A stretch of 64,000 nt of DNA from an uncultured Muribaculaceae bacterium (GTDB lineage: Bacteria; Bacteroidota; Bacteroidia; Bacteroidales; Muribaculaceae), in the NCBI GenBank assembly GCA_948788915.1, contig CAQFOZ010000004.1, positions 1 through 64,000 of the forward strand, in the 5' to 3' direction. Of this stretch, positions 9,297 to 17,398 are shown piece by piece. Made by a program: the position numbers and the translations under genes. Each line of letters opens with the position of its first letter. Position 1 is the first letter of the stretch. Below the pieces are notes generated by a model, which saw nothing but the letters and a program-made list of their open reading frames with translations, did no database searches and was not told the DNA's origin.

Positions 9297-10485
9297 TATT
9301 CTTATTAGTTTTTGATGACACAAGCAGATATGTAACTGCCAGCATCACCGATATCCCCATCATTGGGAAAAACGCAAGGTTTGCAACCTGCTTCTGGAAT
9401 GCCCATACCAACAACAAGCATCCCACTCCGGCCGCATTGTACCATGCAAGCCCTATGTTAAAAGCCCTGCATCTTCTAAAACAAATTGTGACAGCAAAAA
9501 GAAGTTGCAGAGGATTAAGCCATACAAGAAGAAGATTTGGAGACGTTGCCTCATGCGTAGAGACAGCGACAAGGAAAAGTACCAAACAGCCGGCCAATCC
9601 TGTTATTCCGAACCAGAGGAAATACAGCCAACGGAAAACAATTATTTTTTGTATCTGCAGCCAGCACAGCAATGTAACCAGAATAAAAGCCGCGACACCT
9701 ATAGCCAGAGGAGTCAGATACCATTTTGTCGGCCCATCTACCGCATTTCCGGAATCCGCCACAATTACTGCCGTATTTTTTATGACGGATCTGCCGTCTT
9801 CAAATCTGGCGTTACCAACCTTCTCTTTTAACTCAACAGGAACGAACATTTCCTCCCTGCCGGTTATAGGCACATCAATACCAGAACCCAAAGCAAGATC
9901 AATTCCAAACTGATACCAGGGATAATTGCGGTGATAATGACGCATCTCTTCTCTAAATGTGCCGTATTTCACGTTGTCGGGATAAATAATCCTGCTATCG
10001 GATGCGTCATCAACTCTATCCACCACACGTGTTGAACAGTTGTCCCTCACATAATTGTAGCGGTATTCGCGATTCTCGGGTTTTGATTCCTCCCGTAACA
10101 TATCAAGGAGTTTTCTCGCCTCTTTCTGCGAAATATTAAGCTGCTGCTCTGTCACACCACGCCCTGCCAAGATATATTCGGGCAAAAATTCGGTAAACTT
10201 ATAACCAGCAAGCATGTAGTCGGTTTCTCCCTTTACAAACCGCCAGACAAAATTTGGCTGATTAAAATCAAATACACCATAATTCCACACCGAATCCAAT
10301 TTCTCACCATCCGCCACTCCGCGGACTCTTATGGCTTCGTGGCCGCAAAGTTCATATATTTCTCTGCCCGGATCACACGTCAGAAGGCTAACAACAATCG
10401 AGTCTTGCCCGGTTTTTTCACCATTGGCGGAAAAACCAAGCAAGACACACAATATTGTAATCAAGTTTCTGACGGTCAGTTTCAA
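9184..10485 (-). CDS. lnb: DUF4105/Lnb-type lipoprotein N-acyltransferase
   Basis: A 433-residue inner-membrane protein. A signal/anchor segment (about 5-22) is followed by a periplasmic domain of the Lnb_N (DUF4105) family and then four or five membrane helices (about 245-410). The two residues expected for a thiol acyltransfer mechanism are visible: the histidine in YELCGHEAIRV and the cysteine in YVRDNCSTRVVD. Lnb is the Bacteroides enzyme that adds the third acyl chain to lipoproteins, a job done by Lnt in Proteobacteria. Assignment as the functional orthologue is inference; paralogues of this family exist. The last 38 or so residues (basic, no family resemblance) overlap the start of the next gene, so a small indel near the end is possible. 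Confidence 0.75.
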   Translation of the reverse strand: MKLTVRNLITILCVLLGFSANGEKTGQDSIVVSLLTCDPGREIYELCGHEAIRVRGVADGEKLDSVWNYGVFDFNQPNFVWRFVKGETDYMLAGYKFTEFLPEYILAGRGVTEQQLNISQKEARKLLDMLREESKPENREYRYNYVRDNCSTRVVDRVDDASDSRIIYPDNVKYGTFREEMRHYHRNYPWYQFGIDLALGSGIDVPITGREEMFVPVELKEKVGNARFEDGRSVIKNTAVIVADSGNAVDGPTKWYLTPLAIGVAAFILVTLLCWLQIQKIIVFRWLYFLWFGITGLAGCLVLFLVAVSTHEATSPNLLLVWLNPLQLLFAVTICFRRCRAFNIGLAWYNAAGVGCLLLVWAFQKQVANLAFFPMMGISVMLAVTYLLVSSKTNKNNEKNSFIGTGRHSSDQRHNTGRRRNVGRAKAGGRNRR

Positions 10486-10508
10486 ATCTATCTCTAAATA
10501 AGCTTACT

Positions 10509-10694
10509 TAAGTAAGTATTCAAATTTAAACGATAATAAGTTTTTTTAATCTTTTATACTTACTGCGGTTTCTTTTTGTCCGCTTACGGATTGTCGCTCG
10601 GTCACATATACATATATGCTCCCTTACTCCGCACCGTAATCGCCTCAAAAAATAAACTCACATTAAGTATAAACTAAATTTGAACACTTACTTA
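10509..10694. repeat. Inverted-repeat element, family B (complete)
   Basis: A 186-bp non-coding element bounded by 20-base inverted repeats, left TAAGTAAGTATTCAAATTTA (10509-10528) and right complement TAAGTAAGTGTTCAAATTTA (10675-10694), matching 19 of 20. The interior holds further small palindromes and no ORF. Its interior right half (AATCGCCT, AACTC, TTAAGT) is shared with the element at 31048-31239. It fills almost the entire gap between lnb and asnS. Confidence 0.7.
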
Positions 10695-10703
10695 TCTGAT
10701 ATA

Positions 10704-12101
10704 TTAGAAAGTACAGTTTTTAGGATAACGAGGGAACGGAATCACGTCACGGATATTCTGCATACCAGTAACAAAAAGAACCAGTCGTTCAAAACCGAGA
10801 CCGAATCCTGAATGAGGAACCGAACCGAACTTACGAGTATCCATATACCACGGCATATCCTGCATATTCAATTCTTCCATACGGGCACGGAGTTTTTCAT
10901 AACTCTCCTCTCGCTGCGAACCACCGATTATCTCACCGATCTGCGGGAAGAGTACGTCCATTGCCCGCACTGTCTTACCATCATCATTCATTTTCATATA
11001 GAATGCCTTGATCTCCTTGGGATAATCAGTCAGAATAACGGGACGTTTGAAATGCTTCTCCACAAGATAACGTTCATGTTCGGAAGCAAGGTCGACACCC
11101 CAATAAACCGGGAACTCAAATTTCTGTCCGCTCTCTTCAAGAATCTTGACACCATCGGTATAAGAAAGACGAACAAAATCATTAGACAGCACGAAATTAA
11201 GACGCTCTATCAGACCTTTGTCAAAATGATCGTTGAGGAACTGAATGTCATCTTTGCAGTTATCAAGTGCATATGCAATACAATATTTGATAAACTCCTC
11301 CGCAAGATCCATATTATCTTGAATCTCGTAGAATGCCATCTCCGGTTCAATCATCCAGAACTCAGACAAATGGCGTGGAGTATTGGAGTTCTCAGCGCGG
11401 AAAGTAGGTCCGAATGTATAGATGCATCCCAAAGCAGTGGCACCCAGCTCACCTTCCAGCTGACCTGAAACAGTCAAAGCTGCCTGGCCGCCGAAGAAAT
11501 CCTGTGAATAATCCACCTCTCCGGTCTCGGTTAACGGTATATTATTCAAAGGGAGAGTCGTAACCTGAAACATGGCTCCGGCACCTTCACAGTCAGATTC
11601 GGTAATGAGCGGAGTGTGAAAATAATAGAAACCTTTATCATTAAAGAACTTATGCACGGCATATGCCAACGCATGGCGAATCCTCAAGACAGCTCCGAAA
11701 GTGTTTGTACGCGGACGCAAATGTGCTATCTCACGAAGGAACTCAAGAGAATGCCCCTTTTTCTGAAGCGGATACTCCGCGGGATCCGCGGTGCCGTATA
11801 TTTCAAGTTCATTTGCCTGAACCTCGACAGACTGACCTTTACCTTGACTTTCAACCAGTAAGCCCTGAACATGTATACTCGATCCTGTAGTAACAGGCTT
11901 CAGGCTCTCTTCACTGAATTTTTCAAGATCAAGAACTATTTGAAGATTATTTATAGTAGATCCGTCATTTAGAGCGATAAACTGTACATTTTTATTCCCA
12001 CGACGGGTACGTACCCAACCTTTTACATCAACCTCCTGTCCGGCATATTTTTCCGGAGAAGAGAGCAAATCTTTGACGGTCTTTCTTCTTATATCTTTCA
12101 T
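10704..12101 (-). CDS. asnS: Asparaginyl-tRNA synthetase
   Basis: A 465-residue class IIb aminoacyl-tRNA synthetase that charges tRNA-Asn. An N-terminal OB-fold anticodon-binding domain ([19 protein letters not shown]) precedes the class II core with motif 2 ([19 protein letters not shown]) and motif 3 ([16 protein letters not shown]) near the end. The motif 2 context and lack of aspartyl-type insertions favour AsnRS over AspRS. It follows the pseudouridine synthase gene by 54 bases in the same direction and has no clear promoter of its own, so the two are probably co-transcribed. Confidence 0.95.
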   Translation of the reverse strand: MKDIRRKTVKDLLSSPEKYAGQEVDVKGWVRTRRGNKNVQFIALNDGSTINNLQIVLDLEKFSEESLKPVTTGSSIHVQGLLVESQGKGQSVEVQANELEIYGTADPAEYPLQKKGHSLEFLREIAHLRPRTNTFGAVLRIRHALAYAVHKFFNDKGFYYFHTPLITESDCEGAGAMFQVTTLPLNNIPLTETGEVDYSQDFFGGQAALTVSGQLEGELGATALGCIYTFGPTFRAENSNTPRHLSEFWMIEPEMAFYEIQDNMDLAEEFIKYCIAYALDNCKDDIQFLNDHFDKGLIERLNFVLSNDFVRLSYTDGVKILEESGQKFEFPVYWGVDLASEHERYLVEKHFKRPVILTDYPKEIKAFYMKMNDDGKTVRAMDVLFPQIGEIIGGSQREESYEKLRARMEELNMQDMPWYMDTRKFGSVPHSGFGLGFERLVLFVTGMQNIRDVIPFPRYPKNCTF

Positions 12102-12155
12102 TAGTTAAAAATATTATGGAGAGATATTTAATCTAAATTATATATTTGTCCATTA

Positions 12156-13610
12156 TCATTCAAACGCACCCATGCGGAGATAGTTTACCTCTTCCTGTGT
12201 AAGGTATCTCCAACGTCCACGAGGAAGATTCTTCTTAGTGAGTCCGGCAAAATAAACGCGGTCAAGCTTGACTACCCTGTATCCGAGACTCTCGAAAATC
12301 CTGCGGACTATACGGTTGCGCCCACTATGAATCTCGATGCCTGCCTGATTTCTATCCGTATCGGAAACATAGCTGATCGCATCAGCGTGAATCTCGCCGT
12401 CTTCCAGTTCTATTCCATCTGCGATACGCTGCATATCCTCCTCAGCAATATCCTTATCTGTCCATACATGGTATATCTTCTTCTTTACAAATTTCGGATG
12501 TGTAAGCTTGGAGGCAAGATCTCCGTCGTTTGTAAGAAGGAGCACTCCTGTGGTATTACGATCCAGACGGCCTACAGGATATATCCGCTCATTACATGCA
12601 TTTTTCACGATATCAAGCACTGTTGTGCGACCGTTGGGGTCATCGCTGGTAGTAACACAATCCTTAGGCTTGTTGAGCAGCACATAGCATTTACGCTCAG
12701 GAGTAACCACTTTATCTTCATATTCAACAACATCGTTGCGAGATATCTTGGTACCGAGCTCAGTTACTGTTTCACCGTTAACCTTTACTTTCCCGGCCTG
12801 TATATATTCATCGGCCTCACGACGAGAACAGATACCGGCGTTTGCCATATACTTGTTCAGACGGATCTCCTCGTTAGGATCTATATCATCCAGAACATAG
12901 TCTACCTGTTTGGGACGAGGCATAAAGCGCATCCCTTGATTATTGTTATGTCGCTGAGCTCCCGGACGATTCTGATTATAACCGCCCTGACGGTTCTGAT
13001 TATTATATCCACCTTGACGGTTCTGTCCATAGCCGCCTTGCCTATCCTGTCCATAACCACCTTGACGGTTCTGGTTATTATATCCGTTCTGACGGTTCTG
13101 TCCGTAGTTACCCTGGCGATTCTGTCCGTAGCCATTGCGCTGATTATATTGGCCCGGCTGACGCTGCACATACTCACCTGACTGGGCATAATTATTTTGA
13201 CGTGGAGAATACTCTCCGTTCTGTCCATAATTTCCCTGGCGATAATTATTCTGACGATTCTGGTTGTTGTAACCACCCTGACGGTTCTGATTGTTATAAC
13301 CGCCCTGACGATTCTGGTTATTATATCCGTTCTGACGGTTCTGAGGTGCATACCCGGAATTGCGTTGGCCGTAGGCCGGCTTGCGCTGTTGGTTATATCC
13401 ACCGCCCTGGCGATTCTGGTTATAGCCATAACCTCTCTGATACGGGCGCTGAGGTTGTTCATCCCCTGTAAACTCGCCATCCTTGCGATAACCCTCTCCC
13501 GGATAATTCACTTTTTCATAACGGGTTTCTTGATCATACCCCTCCGTTGACGGAGCATTTTGACCGAGAGTTCCAATTCTTGGTCTCTTAGATTTTTTAG
13601 CTTCTTCCAT
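12156..13610 (-). CDS. RluB-type rRNA pseudouridine synthase with low-complexity head
   Basis: A 484-residue protein whose C-terminal half is a pseudouridine synthase of the RsuA/RluB family: an S4 RNA-binding domain (IRLNKYMANAGICSRREADE) and catalytic motif GRLDRNTTGVLLLTNDGDL with the active-site aspartate. RluB modifies 23S rRNA near the peptidyl-transferase centre; the exact target here is inferred. About residues 55-235 are a disordered Asn/Gln/Gly/Tyr/Arg tract built from repeats such as NNQNRQGGY. Similar but variable heads occur in other Bacteroidota homologues, and they look like RNA-binding or phase-separating tails. The coding repeat produces long shadow frames on the other strand that are not genes. 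Confidence 0.9.
   Translation of the reverse strand: MEEAKKSKRPRIGTLGQNAPSTEGYDQETRYEKVNYPGEGYRKDGEFTGDEQPQRPYQRGYGYNQNRQGGGYNQQRKPAYGQRNSGYAPQNRQNGYNNQNRQGGYNNQNRQGGYNNQNRQNNYRQGNYGQNGEYSPRQNNYAQSGEYVQRQPGQYNQRNGYGQNRQGNYGQNRQNGYNNQNRQGGYGQDRQGGYGQNRQGGYNNQNRQGGYNQNRPGAQRHNNNQGMRFMPRPKQVDYVLDDIDPNEEIRLNKYMANAGICSRREADEYIQAGKVKVNGETVTELGTKISRNDVVEYEDKVVTPERKCYVLLNKPKDCVTTSDDPNGRTTVLDIVKNACNERIYPVGRLDRNTTGVLLLTNDGDLASKLTHPKFVKKKIYHVWTDKDIAEEDMQRIADGIELEDGEIHADAISYVSDTDRNQAGIEIHSGRNRIVRRIFESLGYRVVKLDRVYFAGLTKKNLPRGRWRYLTQEEVNYLRMGAFE
12920..13450 (-). repeat. Tandem coding repeats (NQNRQGGY-type units)
   Basis: Within the pseudouridine synthase gene the DNA repeats imperfect 24-27-base units encoding NNQNRQGGY, GQNRQGGY and variants at least ten times. 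Unit number is likely to vary between strains. Confidence 0.8.
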
Positions 13611-13623
13611 AAAACAATTACAA

Positions 13624-13657
13624 TTAGACCCGCGACATCGCTGCCGTTCAGGGGTCT
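13624..13657 (-). other. Leader stem-loop upstream of the pseudouridine synthase gene
   Basis: Inverted repeat AGACCC ... GGGTCT with a GC-rich loop, ending about 14 bases before the ATG on the minus strand. It lies between the candidate promoter at 13769-13803 and the start codon. Possible leader structure; no known class recognised. Confidence 0.35.
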
Positions 13658-13768
13658 CCGTTTCTTTCTAATTAAGTCGACTAATATTTATTTAATATTT
13701 AAATTAGAATCCAATCAAAGGATTCTTGCCTTATTTTTGTAGAGTTATATCTTCTTTATATTAAATTG

Positions 13769-13803
13769 CAAATGTACCAAAATATATCTAATTAAGCAAC
13801 AAA
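13769..13803 (-). promoter_or_regulatory. Candidate promoter of pseudouridine synthase-asnS
   Basis: Minus-strand TACATTTG (13769-13776) with TTTG 23 bases upstream (13800-13803). Spacing is at the long end of the usual range. The resulting leader is about 155 bases. Confidence 0.45.
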
Positions 13804-14556
13804 TATTTCAACTCTTTGTTATATCCGTCACCAATAATTTTCAAAATAATTTTCGAAAACATCCTGTTATATCATCCATATAAAGGCAGTTTGTTTCCAT
13901 TTTGTTCCGGCCATATCGCGTTTCTAACAAAATTTGTTGTAACTTTGCACTCTAAGAAACTGTTTAAATTTATTACGAAAAAATTATATAATAGTTCTTT
14001 CGGTAATTTTGTGGCTCTTTTGGTTGCTTCCGCCAAGTTTCGTCGGTCAAAACCGATAGGTTTCTCCCTTCTCAACTCACGGAACCACCTCAAAAACAAC
14101 TCTAAAAATTCCTCGAAAATAAATTTAAACAGTTTCTAAAGAAAATTTAAGAATTTGTTAGCAACAGTTGTGAATCAGTAAAATCTGTAAAGGAGTCTTC
14201 TCACACAAGAAAGGGACATCACCTCCAATTCCTTTTTATTTATTGAATTTCAACAGAATCGACTTCACGAGAATTCAGCCTCAGTTTTTCATACAAGGAG
14301 AGAGATGTTAAAAAATTTTGGCTTAAATTTAGAGTGTGTCTAAGCAATTATCTTATATATTCGTTATATCAATATACACTATATACACTATCGTTGATAC
14401 AACATTCTTTTGGCAGATGATTAGATTAGAAATTGGCTGAGCACATATACCATTTACCACTATTCCAAATTACTTTAGGGGAATATTACCATCAACCTAT
14501 AAATTGATCACATAAACAGGAACTGTTCCTCACGATAGAAATTACGTAATTATCTT
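13804..14556. other. Long intergenic region with helicase leader
   Basis: About 750 bases without a convincing gene. It holds a -7-like TAACTTTG (13940-13947) followed directly by the complete family A inverted-repeat element (13955-14137), and then about 420 AT-rich bases up to the helicase ATG at 14557. If transcription starts near 13955, the helicase mRNA would have a leader of about 600 nt. Small ORFs here are out-of-context and repeat-derived. Confidence 0.5.
13955..14137. repeat. Inverted-repeat element, family A (complete)
   Basis: A 183-bp element with perfect 20-base terminal inverted repeats: AGAAACTGTTTAAATTTATT at 13955-13974 and its complement at 14118-14137. The interior has minor palindromes (CGGTCAAAACCG) and no credible ORF. 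Isolated copies of the same end occur at 23056, 26399, 53091, 55849 and 61211. Confidence 0.75.
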
Positions 14557-16635
14557 ATGAATAAAACTGAAAAAGATCCGGTCAGAGATGAACAAATGGT
14601 AAATCTCAATACTCCCGAGGAGATTAAAACAGATGAAACCATTATCGACAAAACAATTGAGCTTCTGCCGGAAGTTAATGAAATAGAGATAGAAAATAGC
14701 GCCGAATTAAAATCTTTCGAAGATCTGGGTGTTGACGAAAAGTTATTGAAAGCCATTGAAGAACTTGGCTTTGTACATCCCATGCCAATTCAGGAAATGG
14801 TTATTCCTCATCTCCTTAAGAAAGACGGAGATGTAATAGGTCTTGCCCAGACCGGAACCGGTAAAACCGCAGCTTTCGGTCTACCAGTCCTTCAACGCAT
14901 AGAGACAGAAAAAAGACAGCCGCAGGCTCTTATAATAGCACCTACACGAGAACTTTGTCTACAGATTGCCGGAGACCTTGCAGATTTTTCCAAGCATCTG
15001 GAAGGGGTAAAAATTCTGCCGGTATATGGAGGATCAAGTATTGAAAGCCAGATAAGAAGCCTCAAAAACGGGGTTCAGGTGATAGTCGCCACCCCGGGAC
15101 GTCTTATAGACTTGATAAAAAGAGGTGTTGTGATACTGGATGACGTACACACCGTAATCCTCGACGAAGCAGACGAAATGCTGAACATGGGATTCCTTGA
15201 GGATATAGATGAAATCCTTTCCCATGTGCCTGAAGACCGCAAGATGCTGATGTTCTCGGCCACAATGCCGAAAGAGATAGCAGGCATTGCAAAAAAATAC
15301 ATGAAAGATGCGGTGGAGTTTGTGGCCGGCAACAAAAACGAGGGAGCAAAAAATGTACGCCATATATATTACATGGTTAAAGCCCAGGACAAATATCTCG
15401 CTTTAAAACGCGTTGTAGACAACAGTCCGAATATTTATGGCATTGTATTCTGCCGCACAAAGAGAGACACACAGGAAATAGCTGACAAACTTATTGCCGA
15501 CGGTTATAATGCCGACTGTCTGCATGGAGATCTGTCTCAAGCCCAACGAGACCTTGCCATGAAAAAATTCCGGGACCACGTCACACAATTATTGGTTGCC
15601 ACAGACGTGGCAGCCCGCGGTCTGGATGTTGATGACCTCACACACGTTATAAATTATGGTCTGCCAGATGATGTCGCAGTGTATACGCACCGTTCAGGAA
15701 GAACCGGACGTGCCAATAAAACCGGAGTGTCGGTAGCGATCATCCACTCCCGTGAAAAGAGTAAAATCAAACAGATTGAAAAAATTATCGGTAAGGAATT
15801 TGAATACCGCAAAGTTCCGACCCCCGATCATATCATAGAAAAACAGCTATACAACCTTGCAGACAGACTTGAACGTGTTGAAGTGAATGAAGGTGAAATC
15901 GAGAAGTATTTTTCCGGTGTGCGCAAGAAACTCGAATGGCTGTCTGAAGAGGATCTTCTCAAAAGAGTTCTGTCACTTGAATTCAACAGACTGCTTGCCT
16001 ATTACCAGAACATGCCTGATATAGATCTCAATGAGTCGGACAAGGGGAAGGGTAAGAAAGGACGCAAGGATTCAGAGCCAAGAACTTCGCGGGATAAAGA
16101 TCGTCGTGAAGCTGAAAACGGTTTTGAGCGTCTGATGGTAAATGTCGGAAAGTCTAACGGCTTTTTCCCGGGCAATCTGATGGAACTTGTAAACAAGAAT
16201 ACGCAAGGATCAAAACCTGTAATCGGACGGATAGATCTGTTGCCAGGCTACACGCTGTTTGATGTCAAAAAGGAGGATGCCCACAGAGTACTTGACGCTC
16301 TTAAAAACACAGACTTTTTCGGAGACAAGATTCATGCGGAAATAGCCACAGACCATGATTATGCCTCCGACTCACGAAAAAAACGGAAAAGCGGAAAGAA
16401 GCAGGCCAATAGCCGCGAAGAAAAGGCTCATGAAAGCCGCCATTCCGGACGAGACAAAAAAGGAAGCTCAAAATCAAAAAGATCCGACAAGAAAAAGGGA
16501 AAAGAGAAACAACAAAAATATGATTACGCGCTTGAATTGCTCCCCGAGAATGTAAAAAAAGCAAAGAAAACAAAAAGAGAGAAGCAATCGAAAAAGGCTA
16601 AGTACAACGGCAATTATGATATATTCATGAAGTAA
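14557..16635 (+). CDS. DEAD-box ATP-dependent RNA helicase (DeaD/CsdA-like)
   Basis: A 692-residue helicase. An acidic N-terminal stretch of about 50 residues precedes the core: Q-motif MPIQEMVIP, motif I AQTGTGKTA, PTRELCLQ, DEADEMLNMG, SAT, ARGLDV and HRSGRTGR. After the core comes a DbpA-type RNA-binding domain (about residues 525-600, MVNVGKSNGFFPGNLMELVN ... LPGYTLFDV) and a strongly basic tail rich in Lys and Ser. This layout matches helicases used in ribosome assembly and cold adaptation. The very long region upstream suggests an extended leader. It overlaps the DUF3256 gene by one base (TAATG). Confidence 0.93.
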   Translation: MNKTEKDPVRDEQMVNLNTPEEIKTDETIIDKTIELLPEVNEIEIENSAELKSFEDLGVDEKLLKAIEELGFVHPMPIQEMVIPHLLKKDGDVIGLAQTGTGKTAAFGLPVLQRIETEKRQPQALIIAPTRELCLQIAGDLADFSKHLEGVKILPVYGGSSIESQIRSLKNGVQVIVATPGRLIDLIKRGVVILDDVHTVILDEADEMLNMGFLEDIDEILSHVPEDRKMLMFSATMPKEIAGIAKKYMKDAVEFVAGNKNEGAKNVRHIYYMVKAQDKYLALKRVVDNSPNIYGIVFCRTKRDTQEIADKLIADGYNADCLHGDLSQAQRDLAMKKFRDHVTQLLVATDVAARGLDVDDLTHVINYGLPDDVAVYTHRSGRTGRANKTGVSVAIIHSREKSKIKQIEKIIGKEFEYRKVPTPDHIIEKQLYNLADRLERVEVNEGEIEKYFSGVRKKLEWLSEEDLLKRVLSLEFNRLLAYYQNMPDIDLNESDKGKGKKGRKDSEPRTSRDKDRREAENGFERLMVNVGKSNGFFPGNLMELVNKNTQGSKPVIGRIDLLPGYTLFDVKKEDAHRVLDALKNTDFFGDKIHAEIATDHDYASDSRKKRKSGKKQANSREEKAHESRHSGRDKKGSSKSKRSDKKKGKEKQQKYDYALELLPENVKKAKKTKREKQSKKAKYNGNYDIFMK

Positions 16636-17321
16636 TGGACAAAACAAGACATATATTTGTTCTGCTGGCATTTCTCCTTATAGGCTCAGCTTTCATTCCT
16701 TCTGTTTCTGCCGAAGAAGCTTCTCCGGGACCGGCCGCAAAGTTCTTTACCGACATGCCCCTGTCTGTCATGGAAATGATCAGTCGCAGCAAACGTATGG
16801 ATATGCTTGATTATTACGAAGCCGACAGCATTTATCATGCACCTAACGGAATGGAGGGATTCTCTTATCTGGAAAAAGTTACGCCAACATATCTCAAGCT
16901 GTCACTAACATCAGTGTCAACCATGTCTGTTGCCGTATTGCCGTTAAAGAACGACACAATCTTCCAGTGCATATACACTTTGGGGTCAGACACACAGGCG
17001 CATGATTCGGAAATAAAGTTTTACGACAAAAATTATAAAGATCTAAATACAAAAATTTATATAGCGTTACCCGGACTTAAGAGCTTTGTCGATGCCTCTT
17101 CCAAAAAGAAAAAGGGGGACATTGCCATGATAGAACAGGCAATACCGTTTCCGACCATCACCTACTCCTTCGACCCGGAAACATCTATTCTCACGGCACG
17201 GCTTACATCGGAAGAATTAATCGGCAAAGAGGGATACAATAAAGTTTCAGGATTTTTGAAAACTGAAATCTGTTATATCTGGAACGGGAAACGATACGAA
17301 TTGCAGAAATCACTAAAATAG
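16635..17321 (+). CDS. DUF3256-family exported protein
   Basis: A 228-residue protein with a signal peptide (about residues 1-26, ending VSAEE) and the Bacteroidales DUF3256 sequence pattern: AAKFFTDMPLSVMEMISRSKRMDMLDYYEAD and later LTSVSTMSVAVLPLKNDTIF. No catalytic motif is visible and its role is unknown; it is probably periplasmic or surface-attached. The start overlaps the helicase stop codon, so the two are translationally coupled. The gltX promoter lies just after its stop. Confidence 0.8.
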   Translation: MDKTRHIFVLLAFLLIGSAFIPSVSAEEASPGPAAKFFTDMPLSVMEMISRSKRMDMLDYYEADSIYHAPNGMEGFSYLEKVTPTYLKLSLTSVSTMSVAVLPLKNDTIFQCIYTLGSDTQAHDSEIKFYDKNYKDLNTKIYIALPGLKSFVDASSKKKKGDIAMIEQAIPFPTITYSFDPETSILTARLTSEELIGKEGYNKVSGFLKTEICYIWNGKRYELQKSLK

Positions 17322-17331
17322 ATTAATTTTG
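17300..17331 (+). promoter_or_regulatory. Promoter of gltX-waaA
   Basis: ATTG (17300-17303), 20 bases, TAATTTTG (17324-17331). It begins inside the end of the DUF3256 gene and gives a leader of about 60 bases to gltX. Confidence 0.6.
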
Positions 17332-17398
17332 TTGTTCGATAAAATTCCGATCCGCCAAACGACCGGTTTATATAAGATTCTATATAAAACATACATTC

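Noticed and set aside
12327..13181. 284-residue frame opposite the pseudouridine synthase gene
   Set aside because: Produced by the repetitive NQNRQGGY codons read on the other strand; hydrophobic low-complexity translation with no family resemblance.
12920..13450. CRISPR-like repeat array
   Set aside because: Periodic DNA repeats here are in-frame codon repeats of a protein with no unique spacers of constant length.
12902..13480. 192-residue frame on the same strand in a shifted frame
   Set aside because: Another shadow of the tandem coding repeats (repeating IITRTVRA-type text).
13872..14099. 75-residue frame within the family A element
   Set aside because: Starts outside and ends inside an inverted-repeat element; not protein-like and not repeated in other copies.
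13953..14140. Insertion sequence with transposase
   Set aside because: Ends look transposon-like, but the interior is far too short and codes for nothing, so only a non-autonomous element is supported.
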